A stretch of DNA of 64,000 nucleotides from [Eubacterium] saphenum (lineage in GTDB: Bacteria > Bacillota > Clostridia > Lachnospirales > Anaerotignaceae). Location: positions 1 through 64,000 of the forward strand of contig SFGI01000022.1 of assembly GCA_004557645.1 (NCBI GenBank). The letters run 5' to 3'. Below, piece after piece: positions 62,368 to 64,000 of this stretch. The notes beneath the pieces are model-generated. The model was not told where the DNA came from, made no database searches, and saw nothing but the letters and a program-made list of their open reading frames with translations. A program made the position numbers and the translations under genes. Positions within the stretch are counted from its first letter, which is position 1, and each line of letters begins with the position of its first letter.

Positions 62368-62688
62368 ATGGAAAGAAGAACACAGAGAAGAGTTGTAAGA
62401 AAATCCAGAAAGATCAGAAAAAATACCTTTGTGCTGCTGACAATGGCTTTGATCCTCTGTTTGGGAACCTTTGCCATGGGCGCGCAGACTGGAAAAGCAA
62501 CAAAGACATATTATGAATCTGTTGAAATTCATAAGGGCGATACGATTTGGAATATCGCGGAAGAATATAAAACAGAAGGCGAAAAAACCGAACATATAGT
62601 TGATGCGATTCTGGAGTTGAATGGACTGAAAACAGCGAACGTACGAGCGGGCGAAAGTATCATCGTGCCTGTGACGACAGAAATTTAA
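62368..62688 (+). CDS. YneA-like LysM cell-division suppressor
   Basis: 106 aa. A very basic N-terminus (RRTQRRVVRKSRKIRK) precedes one membrane segment (about 20-38); a single LysM domain fills residues 50-104 (VEIHKGDTIWNIAEEYK...ILELNGLKTANVRAGESIIVP). Gene order (divergent from lexA), topology, size and LexA boxes all match B. subtilis YneA, which blocks division during DNA damage. Sequence similarity beyond LysM is limited, so function is inferred from context. GGGGCGAAAAC is the only ribosome-site candidate before ATG 62368. Confidence 0.82.
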   Translation: MERRTQRRVVRKSRKIRKNTFVLLTMALILCLGTFAMGAQTGKATKTYYESVEIHKGDTIWNIAEEYKTEGEKTEHIVDAILELNGLKTANVRAGESIIVPVTTEI

Positions 62689-62847
62689 AAAAAGAGAACG
62701 GAATACAGGGGCGGCTTAAGAAAATATAGGGGTTAATTTTTATTGATTTTTTAAGCTCTGCCGTAAGGATGTCCTCAAAAGAAAAGATGTTAAGGTTTAT
62801 GAGGATATATCAAAGGGAGTGGAATTTTTTCTGCTCCCTTTTTATAA
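62689..62847 (+). other. Structured non-coding stretch after the yneA-like gene
   Basis: Three possible hairpins follow one another: CTTAAGAAA (62715-62723) with TTTTTTAAG (62747-62755) plus flanking GGC/GCC; TCCTCA (62772-62777) with TGAGGA (62800-62805); and terminator AAAGGGAG (62812-62819) with CTCCCTTT (62834-62841), followed by T. This could be a 3' untranslated region or a small RNA. The rest of the 312-nt gap contains a TATAAT at 62916-62921, likely the -10 box of nfeD. Confidence 0.5.
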
Positions 62848-63000
62848 TGAAGAATTCTTAAACAATTCTTACGGTTTTCCCTGACCCATTGCGAAGGAAA
62901 CCTTCTTTATGTTAATATAATGGCAGAAAGATATATTTTTGAAAGAGAATATGTTTCGCCCGAACAGGGCAAAAAAACTGCATAAAGGAGGTTGAAAGGG

Positions 63001-63465
63001 ATGTTCCCATGGATCGTTGTTTTGGCGATTCTCGGTCTGGTGATGCTCTTTGCGGAGATCCTGATGCCGGGATTCGGGTTATTTGGCATTTTGGGTACGA
63101 TTTCTCTTTTCGGCTCACTGATCCTGACCTATCGGCTATATGGGATGGTCACATTTTTGATCATGCTGGCGGCGATGGTCGTGATCTTTTTTGCAATGGT
63201 TTATGTTGCAAAGAAAAGCGGGCTGTATAATAAAGTCATTTTGAAAGACAGGCAGGAAGCTAAGGATTTTGATGAAAGCGTCCTGCAGGGGCTTTTGGGA
63301 CAGGTAGGGACCACCCAGTCGACCCTGAGACCCTTTGGGGTAGCAGAGTTTGATGGGAAGATGGTCGATGTCTGCTCTCAAGGGGATTTCATTGACAGAG
63401 GAGAAAAAGTGCAGGTGGTACAGATCACAGGGAAGACTGTGACTGTGAAAGCCTACACAGAATAA
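63001..63465 (+). CDS. NfeD-like membrane protein
   Basis: 154 aa without the protease part, i.e. the short NfeD form. Three or four membrane segments (about 3-75, with [22 protein letters not shown]) are followed by a C-terminal OB-fold domain (about 95-152: [27 protein letters not shown]...[13 protein letters not shown]). ATG 63001 lies 9 nt after AGGAGG; TTG 62992 overlaps it. NfeD proteins pair with flotillin-like proteins, and floA follows 32 nt later. Confidence 0.93.
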   Translation: MFPWIVVLAILGLVMLFAEILMPGFGLFGILGTISLFGSLILTYRLYGMVTFLIMLAAMVVIFFAMVYVAKKSGLYNKVILKDRQEAKDFDESVLQGLLGQVGTTQSTLRPFGVAEFDGKMVDVCSQGDFIDRGEKVQVVQITGKTVTVKAYTE

Positions 63466-63497
63466 GGGTAAAGAAGAGACATAAGGAGGCGTATGCT

Positions 63498-64000
63498 ATG
63501 CTTGGTATTTTCAGTTTTATCATTCCTGTTATTGTCATTTTAGTCATCGTTGGCATTTTTCTGAGCTTTGTACCTTTGGGGCTTTGGATCTCTGCGGTTT
63601 CTGCAGGGGTAAAAGTAAGCATTTTCTCTCTGGTCGGTATGAGACTGCGTCGGGTACGGGCAGATAAGATCATCCGTCCTCTGATCAAAGCCCAGAAGGC
63701 AGGGATGAACGTTAATGCGAACCAGCTGGAATCTCATCTGCTTTCCGGTGGTAGAGTAGACAATGTAGTCGATGCCCTGATCGCTGCCCACAGAGCAAAT
63801 TTAGACCTGTCCTTTGAAAGAGCCGCGGCTATCGATCTGGCGGGCAGAAATGTTTTCGAAGCGGTAAGAATGAGCGTAACCCCTAAGATCATCGAAACAC
63901 CCTGGATCTCTGCAGTGGCGATCGATGGTATTGAAGTAAAAGTTATTGCAAAGGTAACCGTAAGAGCAAACCTGGGCAGACTGGTCGGCGGTGCCGGGGA
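63498..64000 (+). CDS. floA: Flotillin-like protein FloA (partial, runs off the window)
   Basis: The first 167 residues are present. An N-terminal membrane hairpin ([21 protein letters not shown]) is followed by SVGM-like [49 protein letters not shown] and [26 protein letters not shown], the FloA/YqfA-specific SPFH start. FloA scaffolds membrane microdomains. AAGGAGG lies 8 nt before ATG 63498. The frame is open at the window edge. Confidence 0.95.
   Translation, partial: MLGIFSFIIPVIVILVIVGIFLSFVPLGLWISAVSAGVKVSIFSLVGMRLRRVRADKIIRPLIKAQKAGMNVNANQLESHLLSGGRVDNVVDALIAAHRANLDLSFERAAAIDLAGRNVFEAVRMSVTPKIIETPWISAVAIDGIEVKVIAKVTVRANLGRLVGGAG

Overview
The window looks like a chromosomal core region of a low-to-mid GC anaerobic Firmicute (Clostridia). 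The trigger factor/clpP/clpX block, spoIIIE-type translocase, remA-gmk-rpoZ-priA-def-fmt-rsmB-rlmN-prpC-prkC-rsgA-rpe-thiN string, class III fructose bisphosphatase, mutS2, divergent lexA/yneA pair and nfeD-floA pair are all Firmicute hallmarks. A strongly expressed catabolic-type threonine dehydratase and an fhs-folD operon fit an amino-acid-fermenting clostridium; I would guess near Anaerotignum/Lachnospirales, but that is inference. I see no prophage, insertion sequence, integrase or CRISPR array.

Layout. 1-4.1 kb: tRNA-Tyr, then a five-gene operon in which two paralogous membrane-protein pairs flank a PadR regulator, under a promoter buried in a 22-bp-arm inverted repeat; then tRNA-Leu, tRNA-Phe and three identical tRNA-Gly genes. 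4.2-9.6 kb: a YlxP-like protein, tig, clpP, clpX and threonine dehydratase. 9.7-11.6 kb: an AT-rich secreted protein, a small membrane protein and a DMT exporter. 11.7-22.9 kb: ftsK/spoIIIE, a ZTP riboswitch controlling fhs-folD, rimO-pgsA, cinA, a second DMT exporter and recA with a LexA box. 23-27.3 kb (minus): rqcH, then MATE-azlC-azlD. 27.4-42.2 kb: a long plus-strand run from yicC to thiN joining nucleotide metabolism, replication restart, protein maturation, rRNA modification and Ser/Thr phospho-signalling; rsmB within it is broken by an internal deletion/frameshift.

42.2-53.3 kb: a 56-aa membrane protein missed by length cut-offs, rpmB (minus), a secreted protein with direct-repeat upstream boxes, rnz-tsaD-short PspA-like-GNAT, a minus-strand HAD phosphatase and SDR, a six-helix-type membrane protein, class III FBPase, and a stand-alone glutamate-synthase-like FMN protein with an N-terminal CxxCxxxCxxxC motif. 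53.3-64 kb: flavodoxin/HxlR divergent pair, mutS2, a two-component system whose two genes are separated by an opposite-strand gene, NAD synthase, lexA with divergent yneA-like gene, nfeD and the start of floA (cut by the window edge).

The most coherent regulatory story is SOS: recA, lexA and the yneA-like gene all carry GAAC-N4-GTTC-type boxes on recognisable promoters. The most novel-looking items are the PadR-centred duplicated membrane module, the GltB-like Cys-motif protein, the half-length PspA, and the AT-rich secreted/small-membrane pair. Start sites were chosen by ribosome-binding-site position and differ from the longest open frame in many cases.
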